Positions 44,097 to 52,676 of a DNA stretch of 64,000 bases are shown here, piece after piece (within the stretch, counting starts at the first letter, position 1; each line of letters starts with the position of its first letter). A program made the position numbers and the translations under genes. The DNA is taken from contig JAEWCY010000036.1 of the NCBI GenBank assembly GCA_023390395.1, positions 1 to 64,000 of the forward strand, in the 5' to 3' direction. A model generated the notes under the pieces. That model did not search any database. It worked only from the letters and a program-made list of their open reading frames with translations, and was not told where the DNA came from. The DNA is from Pseudomonadota bacterium (GTDB taxonomy: Bacteria > Desulfobacterota > Desulfovibrionia > Desulfovibrionales > Desulfovibrionaceae).

Positions 44097-45259
44097 CGCC
44101 CGCCTACGCCGTTTCCTTCGTGGACTCCCAGGCCGGGATTCCCCCCGCCTTGTGGGAGGCCTGCCTCCCGCCTCCCCTGGAGGGCCGCTGGTGGTACGAA
44201 GCCTTGGAGCAAAGCGGACTGGATGACCAGTTCGTCTTTCGCTACGCCGTGTTGCGCGATGGCGACCGGGCGGTCGGCATCGCCCCGCTGTTCCTCATGG
44301 ACGTGCCGCTCGAGATCGTTGCTCCCCAGGCCCTGCTGCGATTGGCCAAGGCCTTGGGACGATTTTTCCCGTCCCTGCTTTTCCAGCGCACGCTCTTCGT
44401 CGGTTCGCCCTGCGCGGACGAAGGCAGCGTGGGCCTGCTCCCTGGCGTGGACCGGCGCGCGGCCTTCTTGTGCCTGCAGCGGGCCCTCGACGCGCAGGCC
44501 CGGCGACTGCGCCGGCCGATGCTGGTCTGGAAGGATTTCCCCCGGTCCTGCGCGGCGGACCTGAACTGGCTCGCGGCCGAGTCCGGCCTTTTTCCCATGA
44601 CCAGCTTTCCGGGGACCCTGGCGCAGTTGCCTGGCCCGGCCAAGGAAGACTATTTCGCGGCCATGAAAGGCTCACGCCGGCGGCAGCTCAAAAAGAAGCT
44701 GCGCGTAAGCGCCGAGGCGGTCGCCGTGGACACGGCGGTCCTCCAGCATCCCACGGAAGCTGTCCTCTCCGAAATATTCAGCCTTTTTTGGGAAACATAC
44801 GAGCACGCGACAACGAAATTCGAACGCCTCAACAAAGCCTTCTTCGCGCGCATGGCCGCTTTGCCCCAGGCCTTCTTTCTCACCCTGCGGGAAGCCGCCA
44901 CCGGCGACCTTGTCGCCTTCATGCTGTGTTTCGACCTGGGGGGCCGCGTCATCAACAAGTATATCGGCCTCGATTACAGTCGCCCCAAGGAATGGTCGCT
45001 CTATTTCCGCCTCTGGGAAGCGGCTCTCGACTGGAGCCTGGCCAGGGGGGCCTCGGCCATCCAGAGCGGCCAGACCGGATATGCCCCGAAGATGGAGATG
45101 GGGCACAGGCTGGTCCCGCTGACCAATTACTGCCGGCACCAAAACTGGATCATCCACCGCCTGTATGCGGCAGTGGCCAAGGGCATCGCCTGGAAAACGC
45201 TCGACCCGGCCTTGGGACGGTACGACGCCGAGGAGGACGTCGCGCCCGAGGAGCAGTGA
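44093..45259 (+). CDS. FemAB/GNAT-like acyl- or peptidyl-transferase (PF04339 type)
   Basis: This 388-residue cytoplasmic protein carries the double-GNAT layout of the FemAB-like 'peptidogalycan' family: SFPGTLAQLPGPAKEDYFAAM and RRRQLKKKLR in the first half, and FMLCFDLGGRVINKYIGLD and QSGQTGYAPKMEMG in the second. Such enzymes acylate amines on lipids or cell-wall precursors. It overlaps the flippase subunit gene (ATGA at 44093), so its product may be the molecule being flipped. Confidence 0.75.
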   Translation: MTPAYAVSFVDSQAGIPPALWEACLPPPLEGRWWYEALEQSGLDDQFVFRYAVLRDGDRAVGIAPLFLMDVPLEIVAPQALLRLAKALGRFFPSLLFQRTLFVGSPCADEGSVGLLPGVDRRAAFLCLQRALDAQARRLRRPMLVWKDFPRSCAADLNWLAAESGLFPMTSFPGTLAQLPGPAKEDYFAAMKGSRRRQLKKKLRVSAEAVAVDTAVLQHPTEAVLSEIFSLFWETYEHATTKFERLNKAFFARMAALPQAFFLTLREAATGDLVAFMLCFDLGGRVINKYIGLDYSRPKEWSLYFRLWEAALDWSLARGASAIQSGQTGYAPKMEMGHRLVPLTNYCRHQNWIIHRLYAAVAKGIAWKTLDPALGRYDAEEDVAPEEQ

Positions 45260-45488
45260 TGCGCTGCCGCGGTCTGGCCCTGGCCTGCCCGGGACTTCAC
45301 GTTCTTCCGGGTCCGCCGCGGGGGATCGCCTCCGCGTCGTCCATCGAACCGAAAAAATGCCGCCCGCCGGACCCAGGCCGCGAAAAGGCGTGCAAGGGCC
45401 AAAGGCGCATGTCGCGCGCCCTTGCGCTTTCGCGCTTCGGGATTATGATTGGGGCCGCAGCGAGCCTTCGCCTGCGCGTCCTCCGGTC

Positions 45489-48400
45489 ATGCAACCAACC
45501 GAGCCCACATTGCCCATTCCCCCGAAACGTCCGGTCTTTTTCGACCCCAACAACAAGCGTTGGCCGAAAGTCAAGGCCGGGGCGTTCCTGGCGGCGGGAC
45601 TGGTTTCCGCCGCGCTTTTCGTGCTTGTCGCCAGCGTATTGCTCAATCCGGCCCTGGATTCCCTTTCCCTGCCCTCGGCCCGGTTCCTGCCGCACCCCAA
45701 CCACACCAGCCCTCCGACGCCCCTGGAAACGGCGGCCGCAACAGACGCCCGGCTGTCCAAGCTCAAGCGCATCCTGGCCAAGGAGATCAAGGCGTCACGC
45801 CGCCACCCGCAGCCCGCTCGCAATGTCTCGACGCAGCCCTACGCCAACAAGGCCATCGGCTTTTTCGTCAACTGGGACGACGCGAGCCTGAGTTCGCTCA
45901 AAAAAAATATCGGCAACCTCGACATACTCATTCCCGAATGGCTGCATCTCGTGAACGGCGACGGCGCCATCCGCGAAGACAACCCGGACAAGACACGCGA
46001 AGTCCTGCGCTTTATCCAGTCCACCCGCCCGGGCCTGCCCGTCATGCCGCTCGTCAACAACTTCATCGACATGACCTGGCGCGGCGATCTCGTGGCGCAG
46101 GCGGCGGCCAAACCCGAGGCCCGGACCCGGCTCGTGAGCGCGCTGCTCGAGTATGTCCGCGACAACCGTCTGGCCGGCGTAAGCCTCGACTTCGAAGACC
46201 TCCCGCCTGCGGCCCTGAAGAATTACCTGCGCCTTGTCACCGAACTCGCGGCCGCCTTCCACGCCGAAAAGCTCGCCGTCTCCGTGAACGTCCCGGCCGC
46301 GGACCCGGCCTTTCCCTACCGTGCCGTCGCCGAGCAGGTCGATCAGGTCATCGTCATGGCGTATGACGAGCACTGGGCGGCCGGCAAGCCGGGCCCCATC
46401 GCCAGCCTGCGCTGGTACCTGAAGGCCCTGCGCGACCGGGCGGCCGAGGTGCCGGCCGGCAAACTGGTGGTGGCCCTGGGCAGCTACGCCTACGACTGGC
46501 CCAAGGGAAAACCGGCCGAAGAGAAGACCTTCGAGGAAGCGGTGCTAACGGCCAAGGAATCCGAATCGACCATCAGCATGGACCCGGCTTCGCTCAATCC
46601 GCATTTCCGCTATCAGGACGAGAAGGACATCGACCACGAGGTCTGGCTCATGGACGCGACCACGGTGTTCAACGCCATGGTCTCGGCCATGCCGCTTTCG
46701 CCCGCCGGCTTCGCGCTGTGGCGGCTCGGCGGCGAGGACCCGTCCATCTGGACGTTCTTCGGCGCGGACTGGAATCTCGGCGCGCAAGCCGCCAAGCGCT
46801 TGGAAGGCATTCGGTTCGATTACGACCTGGACTACGAGGGCAAGGGCGAAATCCTGCGCATCGCCCAGACGCCAAGCCTCGGCCGGCGCACCGTGAGCTA
46901 CGATGCCAAGGCGGGGCTCATCGCCGGGGAACGCTTCGAGGAGTATCCTTCCCCGTATGTCATCGAACGCCACGGCTTCACGCCCAAGACCGTGGCGTTG
47001 ACCTTTGACGATGGGCCCGACCCGACATACACGCCTGAAATCCTGGAGATCCTGCACAAGGCCGGCGTCAAGGCCACTTTCTTCGTCATTGGCGGCAACG
47101 CCGAAAAAAACCCGGACCTGTTGCGACGCCTGTACGCCGAAGGCCACGACATCGGCAACCATACCTTCACCCATCCCAACATCGCGGACATTTCCCTCAC
47201 CCAGCTTGGGCTCGAGGTCTCGGCGACGCAACGGCTTTTCGAGAGCGTGCTTGGCCGTCGGACCCACCTTTTCCGCTCCCCGTACGGCGAGGACAGCGAG
47301 CCCGAAACCCAGGACCAGGTCAGGCCCCTCGAATACCTGGGCAAACAGGGCTACGTCTTCGTCGGCATGCGCATCGACCCCAACGACTGGAGCCGGCCGG
47401 GCGTGGACGCCATTGTCGACGAGACGTTGCGCCAAGCCGAATCCGACGAAGGCAACGTCATTTTGCTGCATGACGGCGGCGGCGACCGCTCCCAGACCGT
47501 CGCCGCCCTGCCCCGGATTCTCGAAGCGCTCCAGGCCAAGGGCTACCGTTTCGCCACCGTTTCCGATCTCCTCGGCCAAAGCCGCGACACCATCATGCCC
47601 GAGGTCAAGGGGGAAAACCCGCTGGTGGCGCTTGGCAAGCGCATCGGTTTTTTCCTGCTTTTCGCCTGGTCGGCGGGGCTTCAGTGGCTTTTCGTCATCG
47701 GGACGCTCCTCGGCCTCGCCCGCTTGTGCATCCTCGTCGTCCTGGCGGTGGCGGAAAAGGCCATGGGCCGGCGCAAACCTGTCGCGAACCAAGCCCTGGA
47801 CTTTTCCGTGGCGGTCGTGGTGCCGGCCTACAACGAGGAAAAAGTCGTCCGGCAGACCGTGCAATCGCTGTTGGCCTGCCAACGCCCCGCCGCCTTCGAG
47901 ATCATCGTGGTGGACGACGGTTCCAGCGACAATACCTACGCGGTCCTGTGCGAGGCCTTTGCCGAGGAAAAGCTCGTCACGGTGGTCACCCAGCCCAACA
48001 GCGGCAAGCCCGCGGCCCTCAACCACGGGATTTCCCTCACCAAGGCGGACATCGTGGTGACCATGGACGCGGACACGGTCTTCACCCGGGACACCATCGT
48101 CCGCCTGGCCGCCTGGTTCGCCGATCCGAGGGTCGGCGCCGTGGCCGGCAACGCGAAGGTCGGCAATCGCATCAATTTTCTGACCCGTTGCCAGGCGCTG
48201 GAATATGTGACCAGTCAGAATCTCGACCGCCGTGCGCTGACCATCCTGGACAGCGTCACCGTGGTGCCCGGCGCCGTGGGAGCCTGGCGGCGCGACGTGC
48301 TGGAGGCGGCGGGAGGGTTCTCGGACGACACCCTGGCCGAAGACGCCGACCTGACCATCCGCATCGAACGGATGGGACATGTGGTCGCCTATGAGGAGCG

Positions 48401-48932
48401 GGCCATGGCGCTCACGGAAGCGCCGGACACCATGCGAGGTTTCCTGCGCCAGCGCTTCCGCTGGATGTTCGGCACCCTGCAAGTGGCCTGGAAGCACAAG
48501 GACGCCCTTCTGCGCCCGCGTTACGGCCTGCTCGGCTTTTGCGGCCTGCCGAACATCTGGATTTACCAGATATTTTTCCAGCTCATTTCACCGATCATGG
48601 ATTTGTGGCTGGCCTACACCTGCCTGGTCTCGGGGATCATGTGGATGTGGCACCCGTCGAGTTGGACGCCGGACACGCTCCTCAAAGTGGCCTTTTATTA
48701 TGCTCTGTTCATGGTCGCCGACATCCTGGCCGGCGTGATCGCCTTTCTTCTGGAACGCAACGAGGACAAGCGGCTGCTCGCGTGGCTTGTGCTGCAGCGC
48801 TTCTTTTACCGCCAACTCATGTACGTCGTCGCGCTGCGTACGTTTCTGGCTTCCCTTCGCGGCAGGGAGATGGGCTGGTCGAAGCTCGAGCGCAAAGCCT
48901 CGGTCGATACTCGCCAGTTCAAGGACAAATGA
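45489..48932 (+). CDS. Trifunctional GH18-like / NodB deacetylase / GT2 glycosyltransferase
   Basis: This 1147-residue membrane protein has an N-terminal helix (about 35-60) and a GH18-like domain (about 115-430, catalytic strand GVSLDFEDLPP). A NodB polysaccharide-deacetylase domain follows (about 490-700; TFDDGPD, HTFTH, LLHDGG). After a membrane segment comes a processive GT2 domain (about 780-1010; VVVPAYNEE, DADTVF, EDADL, QRFRW) and C-terminal membrane helices. It could polymerise, deacetylate and trim a beta-linked amino-sugar polymer such as poly-N-acetylglucosamine in one chain. ATG 45489 has a weak ribosome site. Confidence 0.88.
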   Translation: MQPTEPTLPIPPKRPVFFDPNNKRWPKVKAGAFLAAGLVSAALFVLVASVLLNPALDSLSLPSARFLPHPNHTSPPTPLETAAATDARLSKLKRILAKEIKASRRHPQPARNVSTQPYANKAIGFFVNWDDASLSSLKKNIGNLDILIPEWLHLVNGDGAIREDNPDKTREVLRFIQSTRPGLPVMPLVNNFIDMTWRGDLVAQAAAKPEARTRLVSALLEYVRDNRLAGVSLDFEDLPPAALKNYLRLVTELAAAFHAEKLAVSVNVPAADPAFPYRAVAEQVDQVIVMAYDEHWAAGKPGPIASLRWYLKALRDRAAEVPAGKLVVALGSYAYDWPKGKPAEEKTFEEAVLTAKESESTISMDPASLNPHFRYQDEKDIDHEVWLMDATTVFNAMVSAMPLSPAGFALWRLGGEDPSIWTFFGADWNLGAQAAKRLEGIRFDYDLDYEGKGEILRIAQTPSLGRRTVSYDAKAGLIAGERFEEYPSPYVIERHGFTPKTVALTFDDGPDPTYTPEILEILHKAGVKATFFVIGGNAEKNPDLLRRLYAEGHDIGNHTFTHPNIADISLTQLGLEVSATQRLFESVLGRRTHLFRSPYGEDSEPETQDQVRPLEYLGKQGYVFVGMRIDPNDWSRPGVDAIVDETLRQAESDEGNVILLHDGGGDRSQTVAALPRILEALQAKGYRFATVSDLLGQSRDTIMPEVKGENPLVALGKRIGFFLLFAWSAGLQWLFVIGTLLGLARLCILVVLAVAEKAMGRRKPVANQALDFSVAVVVPAYNEEKVVRQTVQSLLACQRPAAFEIIVVDDGSSDNTYAVLCEAFAEEKLVTVVTQPNSGKPAALNHGISLTKADIVVTMDADTVFTRDTIVRLAAWFADPRVGAVAGNAKVGNRINFLTRCQALEYVTSQNLDRRALTILDSVTVVPGAVGAWRRDVLEAAGGFSDDTLAEDADLTIRIERMGHVVAYEERAMALTEAPDTMRGFLRQRFRWMFGTLQVAWKHKDALLRPRYGLLGFCGLPNIWIYQIFFQLISPIMDLWLAYTCLVSGIMWMWHPSSWTPDTLLKVAFYYALFMVADILAGVIAFLLERNEDKRLLAWLVLQRFFYRQLMYVVALRTFLASLRGREMGWSKLERKASVDTRQFKDK

Positions 48933-49068
48933 CCTTTTCCCCGTCCTTGCCGTGCAGCATCCCCGTAACGGAAAAGGCCTGCTTCGGCCGGTCGTCTCTT
49001 GCGGCCGTCTGTTATTCGTTCCAGTTCGCGACTGAAATTGCTCGCTTTTCCGTTTACCCGGCCAACAC

Positions 49069-49102
49069 AAAAAAGGGGGCAGGCCGAACACGGCCTGACC
49101 CC
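49069..49102 (-). terminator. Original tRNA-Arg terminator, displaced by integration
   Basis: On the minus strand GGGGTCAGGCCG, loop, CGGCCTGCCCCC is followed by TTTTTT. It now lies 14.7 kb from the intact tRNA. It may also stop read-through from the GT2 gene on the plus strand weakly. Confidence 0.75.
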
Positions 49103-49116
49103 TTGCAATTCCATAC

Positions 49117-49165
49117 TGGTGCGCCCGACAGGATTCGAACCTGTGGCCGTCTGCTTAGAAGGCAG
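49117..49165. other. attL, 49-bp direct repeat
   Basis: This is identical over 49 bp to 63771-63819 (starts TGGTGCGCCCGACAGG, ends TTAGAAGGCAG); the sequences diverge at once on both sides. It matches the tRNA 3' half used as attachment site by tyrosine integrases. Confidence 0.9.
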
Positions 49166-49280
49166 TCACCGCCCCGCCACGCCTTACCACGCGATGCCGC
49201 AACAGACCGAAATAACGACTCGTTGACGCCCGCCCGTTTTGCAGATTACCACGTGTTGCCACATCAAAAAACGTCTTGCA

Positions 49281-49298
49281 GTGGCAAATAGGTGGCAA
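49281..49298. promoter_or_regulatory. Integrase arm-type site, left
   Basis: GTGGCAAATAGGTGGCAA contains two direct GTGGCAA units 11 bp apart and recurs exactly at 63705-63722 near attR. An inverted TTGCCAC is at 49256-49262. It overlaps the ribosome site of the integrase gene, allowing autoregulation. The arm-site role is inference. Confidence 0.65.
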
Positions 49299-49300
49299 CC

Positions 49301-50470
49301 ATGGCGGATTTTTCCCCGGTCAAAAAGTATGTCGGCGTGGTCTTTTACGAGTCATCGGAGCGCAGGCACCTGGGTAAGCCGGACCGTTGTTTCTATGCCG
49401 TCTACAAGGCTCACGGCCGCAAAGTCCGGGAGAAGGTAGGCTGGTTGTCGGAGGGGGTCAATGCTGCCCTGACGGCGAATGTGCGGGCCGAGAGGCTGCG
49501 GACGCTCCGCTTGGGTGAGGCGTTGGAGAAAAAGGATCCGACACTGGCCGAAGTCTGGAAGGAATACGAGGCGTGGGCGAACTCGACGCTCAAGCGGCCG
49601 GACAACGTGGTCAATCTCTATCGCTGGTTCCTTGAGAAGCCCCTGGCCAACCGTTGCCTTTCCGGAATCACCCCCCTGCACGTGGAGAAGATCCGGATGC
49701 GCATGACGAAGGACGGTCTGTCAAAGCAGACCATGCGGCACGCCCTGGGACTCCTGCGGGCTATCATCAATAAGTCCATTGCGTGGGGCTTGTGGGCCGG
49801 GGAAAACCCGGTCGGCAAGGTTGACCTTCCGTCTGCCGCGAATCGGCGTGAGCGGTTTTTATCCCCCGAGGAGGCCAATACCCTTTTGGGGGCACTGCGT
49901 GCGAGAAGCCCGGAGGTCTACGGCCTGGCCCTGTTGTCTCTGCATACGGGCATGCGCCTGGGCGAGCTTTTGGCCTTGAAATGGGATCATGTGGATTTTG
50001 AACGCGGCACCATCGCTATCATCGAGGGGGCGCAGGGCACGACGAAAAACGAGGAGTCGCGAGTTGCGACGATGACGGAAGAGGTTCGGGCCTACCTTTG
50101 GGGAGCTCGCCAGACGGCTGGGCTGGTGTTTCCGGGCCGTGACGGAAAGGCGGCGACCGACCTTTCCAAGACGTTCTCCAGGGTGGTCGTCGCCATGGGA
50201 TTCAACAAGGACGTGGAAGATCGGCGGCAACGCGTGTCATTCCATACGCTGCGCCACACCTTCGCAAGCTGGCTGGCCATCGGAAATGTGCCCATCCGGA
50301 CCATCATGGACTTGATTGGGCACAAGACCATGGCCATGACTGCGTGGTACGCGAAGCTCTCCCCGGCACACAAGCAGGAGGCCATCAAAGCTCTGCCCCG
50401 CCTTGGTCTGCAGTCCGAACCGCCCGCCTCTCTAGCCACGCCTCCAGCCCCCGGCGAGGATAAAGAATAG
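49301..50470 (+). CDS. int: Tyrosine-type phage integrase
   Basis: This 389-residue recombinase has an N-terminal arm-binding part, a SAM-like core-binding domain (about 85-170) and a catalytic domain with Arg in HTGMRLGEL, HxxR in HTLRHTFASW, His in LIGHKTM and the Tyr nucleophile in MTAWYAKLSP. ATG 49301 lies after AGGTGG; GTG 49292 is in frame. It would integrate and excise the element between the 49-bp repeats. Confidence 0.93.
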   Translation: MADFSPVKKYVGVVFYESSERRHLGKPDRCFYAVYKAHGRKVREKVGWLSEGVNAALTANVRAERLRTLRLGEALEKKDPTLAEVWKEYEAWANSTLKRPDNVVNLYRWFLEKPLANRCLSGITPLHVEKIRMRMTKDGLSKQTMRHALGLLRAIINKSIAWGLWAGENPVGKVDLPSAANRRERFLSPEEANTLLGALRARSPEVYGLALLSLHTGMRLGELLALKWDHVDFERGTIAIIEGAQGTTKNEESRVATMTEEVRAYLWGARQTAGLVFPGRDGKAATDLSKTFSRVVVAMGFNKDVEDRRQRVSFHTLRHTFASWLAIGNVPIRTIMDLIGHKTMAMTAWYAKLSPAHKQEAIKALPRLGLQSEPPASLATPPAPGEDKE

Positions 50471-50591
50471 TGCGCTCTGTTTCCTTCACGTAGGCCGGGC
50501 CGATACCCCGGGCACGCCAGTCCTCAAGCGTCCGCTTCGAGACGCCCAAGACCTGGGCCGCCTCTTTGGGCTTGTAAGAAAGCTTTTCCAT
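50385..50591 (-). CDS. Excisionase/AlpA-like MerR-fold DNA-binding protein (68 aa)
   Basis: The N-terminal winged helix-turn-helix (KPKEAAQVLGVSKRTLEDWR, then GIGPAYVKET) is typical of excisionases and AlpA regulators. GGAGTAGGGG precedes ATG 50591. It overlaps the 3' end of the convergent integrase gene by 86 bp. It likely directs excision. Confidence 0.8.
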   Translation of the reverse strand: MEKLSYKPKEAAQVLGVSKRTLEDWRARGIGPAYVKETERTILYPRRGLEAWLERRAVRTADQGGAEL

Positions 50592-50594
50592 CCC

Positions 50595-50789
50595 CTACTC
50601 CTCCCCTCTCAAATTCCCGGCCGGCACAACCACGCGTCTGCCGTCATTGAGCTCAACCAGGTGGTTCCTCGGCCTTCCTTGGCTGGACAAAACGATCCGG
50701 CCTTCGGCCCCGTGGTAGGGCATCAGGTGGGCGTAGGACCGGGCGTAGTGGATGCGACAGGGCGTGCCCGGGCGGGGGTTGATCAGCAT
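50595..50789 (-). CDS. Small element protein of unknown function (64 aa)
   Basis: The basic small protein starts MLINPRPGTPCRIHYARSY. GGAGGAG lies before ATG 50789, and its stop is 3 bp from the excisionase ATG. No motif recognised. Confidence 0.65.
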   Translation of the reverse strand: MLINPRPGTPCRIHYARSYAHLMPYHGAEGRIVLSSQGRPRNHLVELNDGRRVVVPAGNLRGEE

Positions 50790-50962
50790 GCCGGCTCCTC
50801 CATCTTCCAATACCCGCTGCACCACGGCCGATGCTTTTTATTCGGCACCCACTGCGAAGACGAACATTGCACGCCCTCGAGCTGCGGCATCTGCTTACGC
50901 CAGCAGGTGGCGCACAGGGGTGAATCGGCCCCGGGGCAACGGGTGATGTCGCTACTTGGCAT
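50783..50962 (-). CDS. Cys-rich small protein (59 aa), possible zinc-binding
   Basis: The product starts MPSSDITRCPGADSPLCATC and ends MEEPAC, with six Cys, including CxxC. AAGGAG is 7 nt before the ATG, and the 3' end overlaps the next gene by 7 bp. Function unknown. Confidence 0.65.
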   Translation of the reverse strand: MPSSDITRCPGADSPLCATCWRKQMPQLEGVQCSSSQWVPNKKHRPWCSGYWKMEEPAC

Positions 50963-51170
50963 TTACCATCTCCTTAATCCGCCTACAGTCCTCAACGCTC
51001 AGCCGCAACGGAGGCGCAGTGCCAGATTGGTCGGCGTGGCGAAGGATGGGGAGGAGAGCGGCGCGCATTCTTCCGTTTTCTTTTATGACGTCCTGTCGCA
51101 GAACAGATATTGCACGCCACAAAAGGACAGCCGCCGAAATTGTGACGACCAGGGCGATAGCGTCAAACAT
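50952..51170 (-). CDS. Small single-pass membrane protein (72 aa)
   Basis: The N-terminal helix FDAIALVVTISAAVLLW is followed by a charged cytoplasmic part. It overlaps its neighbours at both ends (TGATG at 51170). Function unknown. Confidence 0.6.
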   Translation of the reverse strand: MFDAIALVVTISAAVLLWRAISVLRQDVIKENGRMRAALLPILRHADQSGTAPPLRLSVEDCRRIKEMVNAK

Positions 51171-51553
51171 CACTCCACCCCCAACGCTTCTTTCGCCATC
51201 TGCAACCACGTTCCGGGCTCGCTCGGAACGTTCCAGGGTCCACCGGGCTTGCCGTAGTCGTCCACGGTCTCCGACTCGGTGTCGGCCCGGCGCTGCACGG
51301 CTGCGGACAGGGGCTTACCCCGGCCTACGGGACGCCACTCGCCGTCTATGAGGCGCTGCGGCGGAGCTCCGGTCGTGGTCCAGCAGCCCATCAGCCAACG
51401 GCGGATTTTGGCAAAGTGGGCGACGGCCTGGGGTTCATGGGCGAAGATCTGCTCAAGCTGCATCAGGGCGACCTCGACACAGGTGAGCTTGATTTGCACA
51501 GTGCCGCGTTCGATGGCGGCCAGGACGCGGGGGTCGTGGCGGGTGGTGGTCAT
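51170..51553 (-). CDS. Element protein of unknown function (127 aa)
   Basis: This soluble protein starts MTTTRHDPRVLAAIERGTV and ends WLQMAKEALGVE. It is placed in an overlapping gene string. No family motif recognised; the ribosome site is weak. Confidence 0.6.
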   Translation of the reverse strand: MTTTRHDPRVLAAIERGTVQIKLTCVEVALMQLEQIFAHEPQAVAHFAKIRRWLMGCWTTTGAPPQRLIDGEWRPVGRGKPLSAAVQRRADTESETVDDYGKPGGPWNVPSEPGTWLQMAKEALGVE

Positions 51554-51555
51554 GG

Positions 51556-51678
51556 CTATTTACCCATCATCCACAATATGGCGGCGGTGAAGAATGCTGC
51601 CCATCCAGTATAGAAACATACGCCGCCAACAATCCGCGCGATCATTGCCGTCCTTGGGTCAACTCGAACGATTTTCAT
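51556..51678 (-). CDS. Small membrane protein (40 aa)
   Basis: It begins MKIVRVDPRTAMIARI and has one hydrophobic segment (YTGWAAFFTAAILWMMG). GGGGTGGGGG precedes the ATG. Function unknown. Confidence 0.5.
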   Translation of the reverse strand: MKIVRVDPRTAMIARIVGGVCFYTGWAAFFTAAILWMMGK

Positions 51679-51891
51679 CCCCCACCCCCATCGCTTCACA
51701 CTTCCACACCCATGGATTGACGTAAAACCCCAGGCCCTTGTCGGCGTGGTCGGCTTCCATCGTCTCCGCCCTCTATATCATGGCGGAAATCTTGTAATGT
51801 AGCTGTGTATTCTCCTACTTGAGCTTTGCGTTTGTTAAAGATATTGCTTGTTGTAAGGATCTATTGCTAATCGTAGGCATATACGATTTCA

Positions 51892-52512
51892 TCATTTTAC
51901 ACCTTCGATCTTTGCGAGTACGGCGCGGGCGATCTCAGCCAGTGTTGACGCATCTCCATCGACCGCTATAGTGCTCATGGTGATCTGGTCGAATACTTCT
52001 CGCTCGGATGCCGAAATGATCTGCCGCAACGCCTCCATCGCCTCGTCCCGTTCGGTTGTCAGTCGTGCGACGAGTTCCGCATTCATAGCGTCAGATGCTT
52101 TCGACATTTCTAACTCGGCGGCCAAGTCCCCGGCTTTAGATTCATATCGCCTCACTTTCCGCTGAAGCTCAGAGAGTTCTGCTCCCTTCGCTTCATCGCT
52201 ACTCCGCCAATGATCGACAGCAGTAGCGGCGTAACTTTCCTTGGCCAGTTCGCGCCCGTCCTCAAACTGTTCCGCGAGCCTGTCGCACTCAAGCTTCAGC
52301 GCATCCCGCTCCCGCGTGACCTGGGCCAGGGCGGCATTTAACTTGTAGACCTGCATACCAAGGTCGGTGTTCTCGTTTGCCATTTGCTCAACTACATCGG
52401 AATGGTCGGTGTAGAGGACGTAATCGCCGTCAACTATCGCCACCATCTTTCCGTCTTGTGGATCATCACCATAGCAGAAACACAAATCTGGATCGTGCCG
52501 CTGTATGCTCAT
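51892..52512 (-). CDS. Coiled-coil element protein (206 aa)
   Basis: It starts MSIQRHDPDLCFCYGDD with an N-terminal Cys pair. A long coiled coil (about residues 55-165, rich in Glu, Lys, Ala and Leu heptads) follows, then a short C-terminal domain. GGAGGGAAG precedes the ATG. Function unknown; about 210 bp without a gene follow it. Confidence 0.7.
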   Translation of the reverse strand: MSIQRHDPDLCFCYGDDPQDGKMVAIVDGDYVLYTDHSDVVEQMANENTDLGMQVYKLNAALAQVTRERDALKLECDRLAEQFEDGRELAKESYAATAVDHWRSSDEAKGAELSELQRKVRRYESKAGDLAAELEMSKASDAMNAELVARLTTERDEAMEALRQIISASEREVFDQITMSTIAVDGDASTLAEIARAVLAKIEGVK

Positions 52513-52514
52513 CT

Positions 52515-52676
52515 CTACTTCCCTCCGCAGTACGGACACACCCTGAACCCGTGCACCGTCCCGCAGTGCTTGCACGTGTGCGTCCTGGTCCGGCCGCCAT
52601 GCGGTCCGCCGCCCATTTTGACGGCGTTGATGCGCTGGTAGTTCTTCTTCGGGGGCTGGTTGGTGGGTGATTTCAT
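52515..52676 (-). CDS. Zinc-ribbon small protein (53 aa)
   Basis: C-terminal CKHC and CPYC pairs separated by 10 residues form a zinc ribbon; the N-terminus is basic (MKSPTNQPPKKNYQ). A strong GGAGGAAAGG site precedes the ATG, which overlaps the upstream stop (ATGA). Likely nucleic-acid binding. Confidence 0.7.
   Translation of the reverse strand: MKSPTNQPPKKNYQRINAVKMGGGPHGGRTRTHTCKHCGTVHGFRVCPYCGGK

Larger units (their letters stand above)
48990..49165 (-). repeat. tRNA-Arg 3'-end with original terminator, copy 3 (left end of element)
   Basis: The minus strand carries the last 49 nt of tRNA-Arg(TCT) including CCA, identical to the intact gene at 63771-63847. It is followed by a strong terminator (49069-49102; about 12-bp stem with one mismatch and six T). 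The left flank resembles relic copies 1 and 2. It is the displaced 3' end of the tRNA left by integration. Confidence 0.85.

Noticed and set aside
46545..48497. 650-codon minus-strand frame opposite the GH18-NodB-GT2 gene
   Set aside because: Shadow frame rich in Gly, Arg, His and Val; no start signals.
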